Source of the DNA: Streptomyces sp. NBC_00377
GTDB taxonomy: Bacteria; Actinomycetota; Actinomycetes; Streptomycetales; Streptomycetaceae
NCBI RefSeq assembly: GCF_036075115.1
Contig: NZ_CP107958.1
Location: forward strand, 3,224,001-3,288,000
DNA length: 64,000 bases
Reading direction: 5' to 3'
Part shown: piece after piece, positions 28,058 through 36,280 of the stretch
Layout: each line of letters starts with the position of its first letter
How positions within the stretch are numbered: position 1 is the first letter of the stretch
The notes under the pieces: generated by a model
Told to the model about the DNA's origin: nothing
Seen by the model: only the letters and a program-made list of their open reading frames with translations
Databases searched by the model: none
Program-made: the position numbers and the translations under genes

Positions 28058-29398
28058 ATGGCCCCGAACCCCGCACACACCGCCCTCTGGCCCGCCCCGC
28101 ACGCGAGCGAGGCCGTCGCCGCGACGGTCCACGTACCGGGGTCGAAGTCCGTCACCAACCGCGCGCTCGTCCTCGCCTCCCTGGCCTCCGAGCCCGGCTG
28201 GCTGCGTCGTCCCCTGCGCTCCCGGGACACCTTGCTGATGGCCGGCGCCCTGCGCGCGATGGGTGTCGGCATCGAGGAGACCGTGTCGTCCAGCTCCTCC
28301 GGCGCGGGGGGCCCCGACAGCTCGGGCGAGGCCTGGCGGATCCTCCCCGCGGGGCTGCGCGGTCCGGCCACCGTCGACGTCGGCAACGCGGGCACGGTGA
28401 TGCGCTTCCTGCCGCCGGTCGCCGCCCTCGCCGACGGACCCGTCCGCTTCGACGGCGACCCGCGCGCGTACGAGCGTCCCCTGAACGGCGTCATCGACGC
28501 GCTGCGCGTCCTCGGCGCCCGGATCGACGACGACGACCGCGGCGCGCTGCCGCTGACCGTGCACGGCTCGGGCGCCCTGGACGGCGGGACGGTGGAGATC
28601 GACGCCTCGTCCTCGTCCCAGTTCGTGTCGGCCCTGCTGCTCTCCGCCCCCCGTTTCAACCAGGGTGTGGAGGTTCGCCACACCGGCGCCACGCTGCCCT
28701 CCGTACCGCACATCCGGATGACGGTCGACATGCTGCGCGCGGTCGGCGCCCAGGTGGACACCCCGGAGTCGGGCGGCGAACCGAACGTCTGGCGGGTCAC
28801 CCCGGGCGCCCTGCTGGGCCGGGACCTGACCATCGAGCCGGATCTGTCCAACGCCCAGCCGTTCCTGGCGGCGGCGCTGGTGACGGGCGGGCGGGTCCTG
28901 ATCCCGGACTGGCCGGCCCGTACCACCCAGCCGGGTGACCGGCTGCGCGAGATCTTCACCGAGATGGGCGGTTCCTGCGAACTCGCCGACTACGGTCTGG
29001 TCTTCACCGGCTCGGGTTCGGTCCACGGCATCGACGTCGATCTCGGTGACGTCGGCGAGCTGACCCCGGGCATCGCGGCGGTCGCCGCCCTCGCGGACTC
29101 CCCCTCCACCCTGCGGGGCGTGTCCCACCTGCGTCTGCACGAGACGGACCGGCTGGCCGCGCTGACCAAGGAGATCAACGAACTCGGCGGCGATGTCACC
29201 GAGACCGCCGACGGTCTGCACATCCGTCCGCGCCGGCTGCACGGCGGGATCTTCCACACCTACGACGACCACCGCATGGCGACGGCCGGCGCGATCATCG
29301 GCCTGGCCGTGGAGGGTGTGCAGATCGAGAACGTGGCGACGACGGCGAAGACCCTGCCGGACTTCCCCGACCTGTGGACCGGGATGCTCGGGGTATAG
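28058..29398 (+). CDS. aroA: 3-phosphoshikimate 1-carboxyvinyltransferase (EPSP synthase)
   Basis: Sixth step of the shikimate pathway: joins shikimate-3-phosphate and phosphoenolpyruvate. The 446-residue protein has [17 protein letters not shown] near 23–39 with the PEP/S3P-binding Lys. It also has the [15 protein letters not shown] region near 110 and [14 protein letters not shown] near 362. I chose the ATG at 28058 ([18 protein letters not shown]); the frame is open 74 codons further but into spacer. rsgA follows after 11 bp in the same direction and is probably co-transcribed. Confidence 0.97.
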   Translation: MAPNPAHTALWPAPHASEAVAATVHVPGSKSVTNRALVLASLASEPGWLRRPLRSRDTLLMAGALRAMGVGIEETVSSSSSGAGGPDSSGEAWRILPAGLRGPATVDVGNAGTVMRFLPPVAALADGPVRFDGDPRAYERPLNGVIDALRVLGARIDDDDRGALPLTVHGSGALDGGTVEIDASSSSQFVSALLLSAPRFNQGVEVRHTGATLPSVPHIRMTVDMLRAVGAQVDTPESGGEPNVWRVTPGALLGRDLTIEPDLSNAQPFLAAALVTGGRVLIPDWPARTTQPGDRLREIFTEMGGSCELADYGLVFTGSGSVHGIDVDLGDVGELTPGIAAVAALADSPSTLRGVSHLRLHETDRLAALTKEINELGGDVTETADGLHIRPRRLHGGIFHTYDDHRMATAGAIIGLAVEGVQIENVATTAKTLPDFPDLWTGMLGV

Positions 29399-29409
29399 GG
29401 ACTTTCGCC

Positions 29410-30420
29410 ATGCGCCGCTACGGCAAGCACACCGACGAGGACGACATCCGCAGCCGCCCGAACCGCAAGGGCAACCGGCCTCGCACGCACATCCGGCCCA
29501 AGCACGAGGACGCCGCCGACGGCATGGTCCTCACCGTCGACCGGGGCCGGCTGACCTGTCTCGTCGACGACCGGATCGTCCTCGCGATGAAGGCCCGGGA
29601 ACTGGGCCGCAAGGCCGCGGTCGTGGGCGACCGGGTCTCCCTGGTCGGCGACCTGTCCGGCAAGAAGGACACCCTCGCCCGCATCGTCCGGATCGGGGAG
29701 CGCATGTCGGTGCTCCGCCGCACCGCCGACGACGACGATCCCTACGAGCGGGTGGTCGTCGCCAACGCCGACCAGCTCGCCGTCGTCACGGCCCTGGCCG
29801 ACCCCGAGCCCCGCCCCCGGCTGATCGACCGCTGTCTGGTCGCGGCCTACGACGGCGGTCTGACCCCGCTGCTGGTCATGACGAAGTCGGACCTGGCCTC
29901 GCCGGACAAGCTGCTGGAGCTGTACGGCCACCTCGACATCCCCTATGTCGTGACGAGCCGCGAGGAGCTGGAGAACGGCGACGCGGCGGACCGGGTGCGC
30001 GAACTGCTGACCGGGCGGGTCACGGCGTTCGTCGGTCATTCCGGAGTCGGGAAGACCACCCTCGTCAACGCGCTGGTCCCGCAGGAGCGGCGCCGGGTGA
30101 CCGGCCACGTCAACTCGGTGACCGGCCGCGGACGCCACACCACGACCTCGGCGCTGGCGCTCCCGCTGGAGCGCACCGGCGACTGGGTGATCGACACCCC
30201 GGGCGTACGGTCCTTCGGTCTCGCCCACATCGACCCGTCCCGGGTGATCCTCGCCTTCCCCGACCTGGTGCCCGGCACGGAGGGCTGCCCGCGCGCGTGC
30301 AGTCACGACGAGCAGGACTGCGCGCTGGACGCGTGGGTCGCCGACGGCCATGCCGACCCGGCACGGCTGTACTCCCTGCGCCGGCTGCTGTCCACGCGGG
30401 AACGCACGGAGGGCGACTGA
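29410..30420 (+). CDS. rsgA: Ribosome small-subunit GTPase RsgA
   Basis: Circularly permuted GTPase that assists late 30S assembly. The 336-residue protein has an N-terminal OB-fold (about 35–105). The G motifs are in permuted order: TKSD (G4, about 158), GHSGVGKTTLVNAL (G1, about 209–222) and DTPGVRSFGL (G3, about 263–272). A C-terminal zinc knuckle includes GCPRACSHDEQDC. The basic N-terminal extension (MRRYGKHTDEDD) is typical of actinobacteria. It follows aroA by 11 bp, a conserved pairing in Streptomyces. Confidence 0.95.
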   Translation: MRRYGKHTDEDDIRSRPNRKGNRPRTHIRPKHEDAADGMVLTVDRGRLTCLVDDRIVLAMKARELGRKAAVVGDRVSLVGDLSGKKDTLARIVRIGERMSVLRRTADDDDPYERVVVANADQLAVVTALADPEPRPRLIDRCLVAAYDGGLTPLLVMTKSDLASPDKLLELYGHLDIPYVVTSREELENGDAADRVRELLTGRVTAFVGHSGVGKTTLVNALVPQERRRVTGHVNSVTGRGRHTTTSALALPLERTGDWVIDTPGVRSFGLAHIDPSRVILAFPDLVPGTEGCPRACSHDEQDCALDAWVADGHADPARLYSLRRLLSTRERTEGD

Positions 30421-30542
30421 TCCACCGGTCGGCGCCCTGGTCGACTCACCTGCTGACCACCGCGTTGTTTGCGTCCCCCCGAGCCCGGTAAGTGCATAAT
30501 CGCACCGAGCCGGACCGGGCCGGGCAAACGGAGGGACAGCAC

Positions 30543-30866
30543 ATGGCGTGGCTGCTGGTCGTCGTGGCCGGGTTGCTCGAGACCGGATTCGCCGTATGCC
30601 TCAAGCTGTCCCACGGATTCACGAGGCTCTGGCCCACCATCGCCTTCTGCGCCTTCGCCCTCGGGAGTTTCGGTCTGCTGACCCTCTCCCTGAAGAAGCT
30701 GGACGTGGGTCCCGCCTATGCCGTGTGGACGGGCATCGGCGCGGCGGGCACCGCGATCTACGGAATGATCTTCCTCGGCGACCTGGTGTCGACCCTGAAG
30801 CTCATCTCGATCAGTCTGGTGATCATAGGAGTCATCGGGCTCCAGCTGTCGGGCTCGGCTCACTGA
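30543..30866 (+). CDS. Small multidrug resistance (SMR) transporter
   Basis: A 107-residue protein with four membrane helices. The essential Glu is in GLLETGFAVCLKLSHGFTR (Glu13), and the third helix has the AYAVWTGIGAAGTAIYGM signature. SMR proteins export quaternary ammonium compounds or guanidinium; the GTGIGA-like element suits either. The ATG at 30543 follows GGAGGGACAGCAC. Its last 7 bp overlap the tail of the convergent TetR gene, so the pair can form an antisense overlap. The TetR gene next to it is the natural candidate regulator. Confidence 0.92.
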   Translation: MAWLLVVVAGLLETGFAVCLKLSHGFTRLWPTIAFCAFALGSFGLLTLSLKKLDVGPAYAVWTGIGAAGTAIYGMIFLGDLVSTLKLISISLVIIGVIGLQLSGSAH

Positions 30867-31486
30867 CCCTTCCGGCCGGCCGGCTGTCGTTGCAGGGCTC
30901 CCCGCACCAGCTCCGCGACCCCGCCCTCCCCCGCCGGGGGCGCCGCCACGCAGGACAGGGCGAGCCGGACGGCCAGTTCGCAGGAGCGGGCCAGATCGGC
31001 GGCGTCGGCCCGCAGGGCGCCGGGACCGGAGAGCACCGCCACCGCCCGGTCGCGGACGGCGCCGACGAGGTCGCCGGGCGACGGCAGCGGCCCGTCCGCC
31101 CGCCGCTGGGCCGGCACGGCGGAGGAGGACGGCACCGCCGAGAGGGTCGGCGAGGGCAGGCGCTCGCTCCAGAACCCGGTGAGCACGGCCCGTACCAGGA
31201 CGTTCTCGCGGGCCGCGGACGTGGTCCACTCGGCGGTGGCGGTGAGCCTCTCCCGGGCGTCGCCGTGCACGGCCAGCGCCCGTTCGACGCCCGCGAGGTA
31301 GCCGTCGGCCTCGCGTCGGACGAGCGCCCGGGCGAGGCCCTCCTTGCTGCCGAACTCGTTGTACAGCGTCTGCCGGGACACCCCGGCCGCCGCGGCGACG
31401 TCCACCATCCGCACCGCGGCCCATGGCCGGTGTGCGAGCGCCTTGAAGGCGGCATCCAGTAGGGATTCCCGCGCTGCAGGCATCAT
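30860..31486 (-). CDS. TetR-family regulator
   Basis: A 208-residue repressor. The N-terminal HTH spans about 8–50 (VDVAAAAGVSRQTLYNEFGS); the C-terminal domain (about 60–205) is all-alpha and variable and should bind ligand. Two tandem ATG codons (31486 and 31483) are possible starts. It is convergent with the SMR gene and overlaps its 3' end by 7 bp. Regulation of that gene is an inference from position only. Confidence 0.88.
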   Translation of the reverse strand: MMPAARESLLDAAFKALAHRPWAAVRMVDVAAAAGVSRQTLYNEFGSKEGLARALVRREADGYLAGVERALAVHGDARERLTATAEWTTSAARENVLVRAVLTGFWSERLPSPTLSAVPSSSAVPAQRRADGPLPSPGDLVGAVRDRAVAVLSGPGALRADAADLARSCELAVRLALSCVAAPPAGEGGVAELVRGALQRQPAGRKGQ

Positions 31487-31665
31487 CGCCTCCCTGGGGC
31501 GAGCGGCTCTGCGCCCAGGTTTGACGCGCACGCGTGCACTGTCAAGGGTCCGCGGCCCGGCCGGCGGTTCGCGGGCCGTGTCCACGCGCCTCCGAGCCCG
31601 CCCGCCAGGTCCACCCCGTGATCCCTTGTGGCCCGTTCTCACCTTCGGCGGATACGGTTCGTCCC

Positions 31666-32466
31666 ATGCCGGACTACCACGACGACCTCCGACTCGCGCA
31701 CGTCCTCGCGGACGCCGCCGACGCCGTGACCATGGCCCGTTTCAAGGCCCTCGACCTCAAGGTCGAGACCAAACCGGACATGACCCCGGTGAGCGAGGCC
31801 GACAAGGCCGCCGAGGAGCTCATCCGCGGCCAGCTCCAGCGGGCCCGGCCGCGGGACGCCATCATCGGCGAGGAGTACGGCGTCCAGGGCACCGGTCCCC
31901 GGCGTTGGGTGGTCGACCCGATCGACGGCACGAAGAACTACGTGCGGGGTGTCCCCGTGTGGGCCACCCTCATCTCGTTGACGGAGGCGGGCGAGGGGGG
32001 TTACCAGCCCGTGGTCGGCGTCGTCTCGGCGCCGGCGCTCGGCCGTCGCTGGTGGGCCGCGAAGGGACACGGCGCCTACACCGGCCGCAGCCTGTCCTCC
32101 GCGAGCCGGCTGCGCGTCTCCCGCGTCTCGGAGCTCTCGGACGCCTCCTTCGCGTACTCCTCGCTGACCGGGTGGGAGGAGCGCGGGCACCTGAACGGGT
32201 TCCTCGACCTGACCCGCGAGGTGTGGCGCACGCGCGCGTACGGCGATTTCTGGCCGTACATGATGGTCGCCGAGGGCTCGGTCGACCTGTGTGCCGAACC
32301 CGAGCTCTCCCTCTGGGACATGGCGGCCACGGCGATCGTCGTGACGGAGGCGGGCGGCACCTTCACGGGCCTCGACGGGCGCCCGGGCCCGCACAGCGGC
32401 AACGCGGCCGCCTCGAACGGGCTGCTCCACGAGGAGTTGCTGGGCTATCTGAACGAGCGGCACTGA
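31666..32466 (+). CDS. hisN: Histidinol-phosphatase, inositol-monophosphatase family
   Basis: Magnesium-dependent phosphatase of 266 residues. Metal-site motifs: EADKAAEELI (about 44), IIGEEYG (about 67–73), VVDPIDGTKNYVRGVP (about 83–98) and WDMAAT (about 216). In actinobacteria this clade acts as histidinol-phosphate phosphatase (HisN), which fills the missing HisB function; inositol-1-phosphatase activity remains an alternative. The ATG at 31666 begins MPDYHDDLRLAHVLADAAD. Confidence 0.9.
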   Translation: MPDYHDDLRLAHVLADAADAVTMARFKALDLKVETKPDMTPVSEADKAAEELIRGQLQRARPRDAIIGEEYGVQGTGPRRWVVDPIDGTKNYVRGVPVWATLISLTEAGEGGYQPVVGVVSAPALGRRWWAAKGHGAYTGRSLSSASRLRVSRVSELSDASFAYSSLTGWEERGHLNGFLDLTREVWRTRAYGDFWPYMMVAEGSVDLCAEPELSLWDMAATAIVVTEAGGTFTGLDGRPGPHSGNAAASNGLLHEELLGYLNERH

Positions 32467-32625
32467 AACACCCGCCGGAGACTCACAGATGAGCGCGCGC
32501 GCCCTCAATTGGCTGCGCGCGCCCTCTTGTTGACCCCCGCTTTACCTGCCACGCTGACAGCACCCCCCACTTGTGAACTTGTGAATCCATGAACAACCGT
32601 GGGTTCTTAGGAGGTGGCTCCAGCC

Positions 32626-33018
32626 ATGCTCGTCCGTGACGCCATGAGCACGGTGGTCCTCACCATCGGCCCCGCCCATACCCTCCGTCAGGCAGCAGCC
32701 CTGATGGCCGCCCGCCGGGTCGGCGCGGCCGTCGTCCTGGACCCGGACGCCGGAGGCATCGGCATCCTCACCGAACGCGACATCCTCAACTCGGTCGGCC
32801 TGGGCCAGGACCCGGACACCGAACACACCCACGCCCACACCACCAACGACGTCGTCTTCGCCTCCCCGACCTGGACCCTCGAGGAGGCGGCACGCGCCAT
32901 GGCCCACGGCGGTTTCCGGCACCTCGTCGTCCTCGACCGCGGCGGACCGGCCGGCATCGTCTCGGTCCGCGACATCATCCGCTGCTGGGCGCCGGCCCGG
33001 CAGCAGGTGCCGGCCTGA
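32626..33018 (+). CDS. CBS-pair domain protein
   Basis: A 130-residue protein made only of two CBS motifs (about 5–60 and 70–125: VRDAMSTVVLTIGPAHTLRQ and HLVVLDRGGPAGIVSVRDII). CBS pairs bind adenylates and act as energy sensors, either alone or through partners. An AGGAGG lies 11 nt before the ATG at 32626. An in-frame GTG at 32614 sits directly on that site and is therefore rejected. A strong terminator follows the gene. Confidence 0.85.
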   Translation: MLVRDAMSTVVLTIGPAHTLRQAAALMAARRVGAAVVLDPDAGGIGILTERDILNSVGLGQDPDTEHTHAHTTNDVVFASPTWTLEEAARAMAHGGFRHLVVLDRGGPAGIVSVRDIIRCWAPARQQVPA

Positions 33019-33028
33019 GCGCACGGCG

Positions 33029-33050
33029 GGCCCGGCACCCCTGCCGGGCC
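33029..33050 (+). terminator. Terminator after the CBS gene
   Basis: A perfect 9-bp stem (GGCCCGGCA and TGCCGGGCC) with a CCCC loop lies 10 bp after the CBS stop codon. Confidence 0.75.
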
Positions 33051-33110
33051 GGCCCGTCCGTCCGTCCACTCACGGCGAGCGGCCCGTCCGTCCGCTCACG
33101 GCGAGCGGTC
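33051..33110. repeat. Two-copy ~30-bp direct repeat
   Basis: Segments 33051–33082 and 33081–33108 share GGCCCGTCCGTCCG followed by CTCACGGCGAGCGG, with a 4-bp length difference in the first copy. It is non-coding and lies between the CBS terminator and the fur promoter; no function is apparent. Confidence 0.6.
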
Positions 33111-33288
33111 CGGTGCCGTCAGCCGCACGGGGACGGCACCGACGCGGTCTGGAGCCGCTCACCACCGCTCGGCCCGACTCACCACCCGTGACTCGACTCG
33201 ATCGCACAATGGACTTCATCCAAGTCGCTCAGGGATCTAAAGTCACACCTGTTCGGGACCTGGTCCTACTGGCTGCTAGGCTGATTCC

Positions 33289-33705
33289 ATGAGTGACCTT
33301 CTGGAGCGGCTGCGCGGACGCGGATGGCGGATGACCGCACAGCGGCGCGTCGTCGCCGAGGTGCTCGAGGGCGAACACGTCCATCTGACCGCCGACGAGG
33401 TGCACGCGAGGGCCGTCGTGCGGCTGCCCGAGATCTCCCGGGCGACCGTCTACAACACGCTGGGCGAGCTGGTCTCCCTCGGCGAGGTCCTCGAGGTCGC
33501 CACCGACAAGCGCGCCAAGCGGTACGACCCGAACGCCCACCGCCCTCACCACCACCTGGTGTGCGCACGGTGCGGCGCGATCAAGGACGTCCACCCGAGC
33601 GGCAACCCGCTGGCCGACCTCCCGGACTCGGAACGCTTCGGCTTCTCGGTCTCGGAGGTCGAGATGACGTACCGCGGGATCTGCCCGAGCTGCGCCGCGG
33701 CGTAG
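33289..33705 (+). CDS. Fur-family metalloregulator
   Basis: A 138-residue repressor. The winged helix lies at about 10–85 (MTAQRRVVAEVLEGEHVHLT, ISRATVYNTLGELVSLGEVL). The metal-binding dimerisation part contains HRPHHHLVCARCG and CPSC, giving the structural zinc site of two CxxC pairs. Regulatory-site His are at about 85–90. A TAGGCT hexamer 8 bp before the ATG suggests a short or absent leader. The sequence does not decide between iron, peroxide and other metal sensing. S. coelicolor has a Fur paralogue in this position apart from furA, catR, nur and zur. Confidence 0.92.
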   Translation: MSDLLERLRGRGWRMTAQRRVVAEVLEGEHVHLTADEVHARAVVRLPEISRATVYNTLGELVSLGEVLEVATDKRAKRYDPNAHRPHHHLVCARCGAIKDVHPSGNPLADLPDSERFGFSVSEVEMTYRGICPSCAAA

Positions 33706-33795
33706 CGGCGGCCCCGCCCCGCTTTCCTCTTCACCGGCGGCGATCCCGCCCGCACTCTGCTGCGCCACTTCGGCCCTGCACCGTGAGGGCACATG

Positions 33796-33833
33796 ACTGA
33801 GGGCCGGAACTCTTTCGAGTTCCGGCCCTCAGT
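33796..33833. terminator. Bidirectional terminator between fur and tRNA-fMet 1
   Basis: A perfect 17-bp stem (ACTGAGGGCCGGAACTC and its complement) with a 4-nt TTTC loop. It lies 90 bp after fur and 6 bp beyond the 3' end of the convergent tRNA gene. Confidence 0.92.
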
Positions 33834-33839
33834 CTTCAG

Positions 33840-33913
33840 TAGCGGGGACAGGATTTGAACCTGCGACCTCTGGGTTATGAGCCCAGCGAGCTACCGAGCT
33901 GCTCCACCCCGCG
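33840..33913 (-). tRNA. Initiator tRNA-fMet (CAT), copy 1
   Basis: The 74-nt cloverleaf begins CGCGGGGTGGAGCAGCTCGG on the minus strand. Anticodon loop CTCATAA sits on a stem ending GGG/CCC, the three G:C pairs that mark initiator tRNA. Position 1 C faces U72 rather than forming a pair, another initiator trait. CCA is not encoded. It is identical to the second copy at 36167–36240. Confidence 0.96.
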
Positions 33914-34072
33914 CCGTTGAATGCAACGTTACGTGAAGGCGGAGGACAAAGGCAAATCAGTAAGCCGGAGGGCGACCCGTACCTGCCTTTCGCAGGCCGG
34001 AGGCCCGTCCGAGCCTCACGGCACCGCACTGTGCCGGCAGCAGACACGGGGTCGGGAAGAGAGCCCGCGCCG

Positions 34073-35962
34073 TCAGGCCGAGAGCTCCTGCCGCAGCGCG
34101 TCCCGCAACCGCGCCGCCCGCTCGGCCACCTCCGCCGGACCCAGTGTCACCGCCCGGTCGGCCCACCGCTGCCCCTCCGCCAGCTCGCCGCGACGCGCGT
34201 AGACGAGGGCGAGCCGCAACGCCGCCCGCCCGTGCCCCGCGTCGGCAGCCCGGGTCCACCACACGGCGGCCTCGGGCTCGCTTCCCTCCCGCGCGAGCAG
34301 CAAGCCGAGGTTGAAGGCGCCGTTGCGCGACCCGGCCTCCGCGGCCGTCCGGTACCACCGCGCCGCCTCCACCACGTCGCCCCGCGCGGCGGCCAGCATC
34401 CCGACCCGGACCTGTGCCCGGCGATGCCCCTGGGTCGCCGCCCTCTCGTACCACTCCTCGCACTCGGTCTTCTCGTGGACGATCTCCCCGAGCTCGTGCG
34501 CCGGCTGCTGCGGCCGCCGCGCGTCCAGCACGGCCGCCAGCCGGTACGCCGCCTCCGCGCTCCCCCCGCCGGCGGCGCACCGCAGGTGCCGTTCGGCCTC
34601 CTGCTCGTCGCCGTCGCGCAGTCGCGCGATCCCGACCTGAAGCGCCGCCTCGGTGTGCCCGGCGGCCGCCGCCCGCTCGTACCAGCGCAGCGCGACGGGC
34701 TCCTCGCCCCGGCCGGCGAAGAGAATGCCGAGGTTGAACGCGGCGTCGACGCTGCCCGCCTCCGCGGCCTTGGAGAACCAGGGCTCGGCCCCGGCCGTGT
34801 CGCCGACCTGGAGCAGCAGCACGGCGAGCGCGTTGGCCGCCTCCCGGTGTCCGGCGTAGGCGGCGCGCCGGTACCACTGCTCGGCCTGGGCGGTGCGGCC
34901 CTGCTCGGCACAGAGCAGGGCGAGGTTGTAGGCGCCGTTGTCGTCACCCGCGTCCATCGCGGCCCGGTACCACCGCTCGGCGGTCTGGGTCTGTCCCCGC
35001 TCGGCGTGCAGCGCGCCCAGCGCGTTCGCCGCGTTGCCGTCGCCCTCCTGTGCGGCCCGCAGCCACCAGACGGCGGCGCTCTCGGTGTCACCGGCGTCGC
35101 GCAGCAGGAACCCGAGCGCGCAGGCGGCCCGCGGCTCTCCGTCCTTGGCGGACGTCAGGTACCAGCGCCCCGCCTCCTTGAGTTCGCCGCGCCTCTCCAG
35201 GATCGTCCCGAGGTGCAGGGCGGCCCGCCGGTGTCCGCGCGCGGCGGCCTGGCGGTACCACTGCTCGGCCTCCGCCCGCGCGGTGTCACCGCTGTCGTGC
35301 CCGCACTCGTCCGCGTCGCCGGCCGTGCGGGAGCCCCGGTGCTCATGGTGCTCCGCACCCGGCCGGCACTCCTGGTGGTCCAGGGCCCGGGCCAGCCGGT
35401 ACGCCGCCTCACGGTGCCCGCGCTCGGCGGCGGCCCTCATCCACTGCTCGGCCCCGGGGTCCCCGCGGTGCTCCAGCAGGTCGGCGAGGGCGTACGCGCC
35501 CAGCGCGTGCCCCTGCTCGGCGGACTGGCGCAGCCAGTACTCGGCGGCCGGTTCGTCGCCGCACTCGCGGCGGTGGCGGCCCAGGGCGTGCGCGGCCGCG
35601 GCGGAGCCGGCGACGGCGGCGACCCGCCACCATCCGGCCGCCTCGTCGGGGTAACCGCGCTGGTGGAGAAGGACGCCCAGGTTGTTGGCGGCGGCCCGGT
35701 CGCCCTCCGCGGTGGCGGCACGCAGATGGGGCTCGGCTCCGTCCAGGTCACCGCGGCGCAGCAACATGGCCCCGAGGACACTCACGGCCTCGACGTCGCC
35801 GGCTTGCGCCGCGAGCCGCAGGCTCATCTCCTCGACGGCCTCCCCCGTCTCGACGGCGTCCGCCGTCTCGTCCCGGCTCATGTCCGGGGTCGCTTCCTCA
35901 CCGGAAGGCTGCACAAACCGCCCTGTCTCGAACAGAGTTGCCTTGTCCCCCATAACGTCCAT
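34073..35962 (-). CDS. Sel1-like/TPR repeat protein
   Basis: A 629-residue solenoid protein. After an acidic N-terminus (1–45) it consists of about 15 repeats of ~36 residues with the pattern AxxxGxxxAxxNLGxLLxxRGxxxxAExWYRxAAxxG. Examples are AANNLGVLLHQRGYPDEA and AAFNLGILFAGRGEEPVA. No signal peptide or catalytic motif is present. Such proteins scaffold complexes; no partner can be named. The first ATG (35962, MDVMGDKATLFE) is listed; a second in-frame ATG is at 35953. The gene lies between two identical tRNA-fMet genes, all transcribed leftward. Confidence 0.9.
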   Translation of the reverse strand: MDVMGDKATLFETGRFVQPSGEEATPDMSRDETADAVETGEAVEEMSLRLAAQAGDVEAVSVLGAMLLRRGDLDGAEPHLRAATAEGDRAAANNLGVLLHQRGYPDEAAGWWRVAAVAGSAAAAHALGRHRRECGDEPAAEYWLRQSAEQGHALGAYALADLLEHRGDPGAEQWMRAAAERGHREAAYRLARALDHQECRPGAEHHEHRGSRTAGDADECGHDSGDTARAEAEQWYRQAAARGHRRAALHLGTILERRGELKEAGRWYLTSAKDGEPRAACALGFLLRDAGDTESAAVWWLRAAQEGDGNAANALGALHAERGQTQTAERWYRAAMDAGDDNGAYNLALLCAEQGRTAQAEQWYRRAAYAGHREAANALAVLLLQVGDTAGAEPWFSKAAEAGSVDAAFNLGILFAGRGEEPVALRWYERAAAAGHTEAALQVGIARLRDGDEQEAERHLRCAAGGGSAEAAYRLAAVLDARRPQQPAHELGEIVHEKTECEEWYERAATQGHRRAQVRVGMLAAARGDVVEAARWYRTAAEAGSRNGAFNLGLLLAREGSEPEAAVWWTRAADAGHGRAALRLALVYARRGELAEGQRWADRAVTLGPAEVAERAARLRDALRQELSA

Positions 35963-36123
35963 CGTCGCACCACCCGCAACCCGGGTACACCTGGTATACC
36001 GCGGCCCGTAAGGTCACTTCAGCGTTTTGTCGACATGCCCACAGAGAGACAAGTGAAACACAAATCGCTCAACTCCCCACGGCGGCGCGGCGGTCAGACC
36101 CCCGGCACATGCGTTCGCACACC

Positions 36124-36160
36124 ACGAAGGCCCGGATCCTGAAAGGATCCGGGCCTTCGT
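36124..36160. terminator. Terminator after tRNA-fMet 2
   Basis: A perfect 16-bp stem (ACGAAGGCCCGGATCC and its complement) with a 5-nt loop, 6 bp beyond the tRNA 3' end. It isolates the tRNA from the TPR gene downstream. Confidence 0.92.
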
Positions 36161-36166
36161 CTTCAG

Positions 36167-36240
36167 TAGCGGGGACAGGATTTGAACCTGCGACCTCTGG
36201 GTTATGAGCCCAGCGAGCTACCGAGCTGCTCCACCCCGCG
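36167..36240 (-). tRNA. Initiator tRNA-fMet (CAT), copy 2
   Basis: Identical over all 74 nt to the copy at 33840–33913, with the same CTCATAA anticodon loop, GGG/CCC anticodon stem pairs and unpaired C1. The identity extends 8 nt past the 3' end into GTCTTCAG and stops at the 5' end, so the duplicated unit is 82 bp. Confidence 0.96.
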
Positions 36241-36280
36241 TCGTGTTCCACAACCGTACCACGACGCGGGGCGGGGATGA

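Noticed and set aside
30421..30542. Possible guanidine (mini-ykkC or ykkC) riboswitch before the SMR gene
   Set aside because: SMR genes often carry one, but I do not find the paired ACGR-loop hairpins or the ykkC core. Only a small GTGC…GCAC hairpin is present.
32614..32625. GTG start for the CBS gene 12 bp upstream
   Set aside because: The GTG overlaps the AGGAGG sequence itself, which cannot then serve as its ribosome-binding site. The ATG at 32626 is better placed.
33040..33110. CRISPR-like short repeats
   Set aside because: Only two adjacent imperfect copies without unique spacers and no cas genes; a simple tandem duplication.
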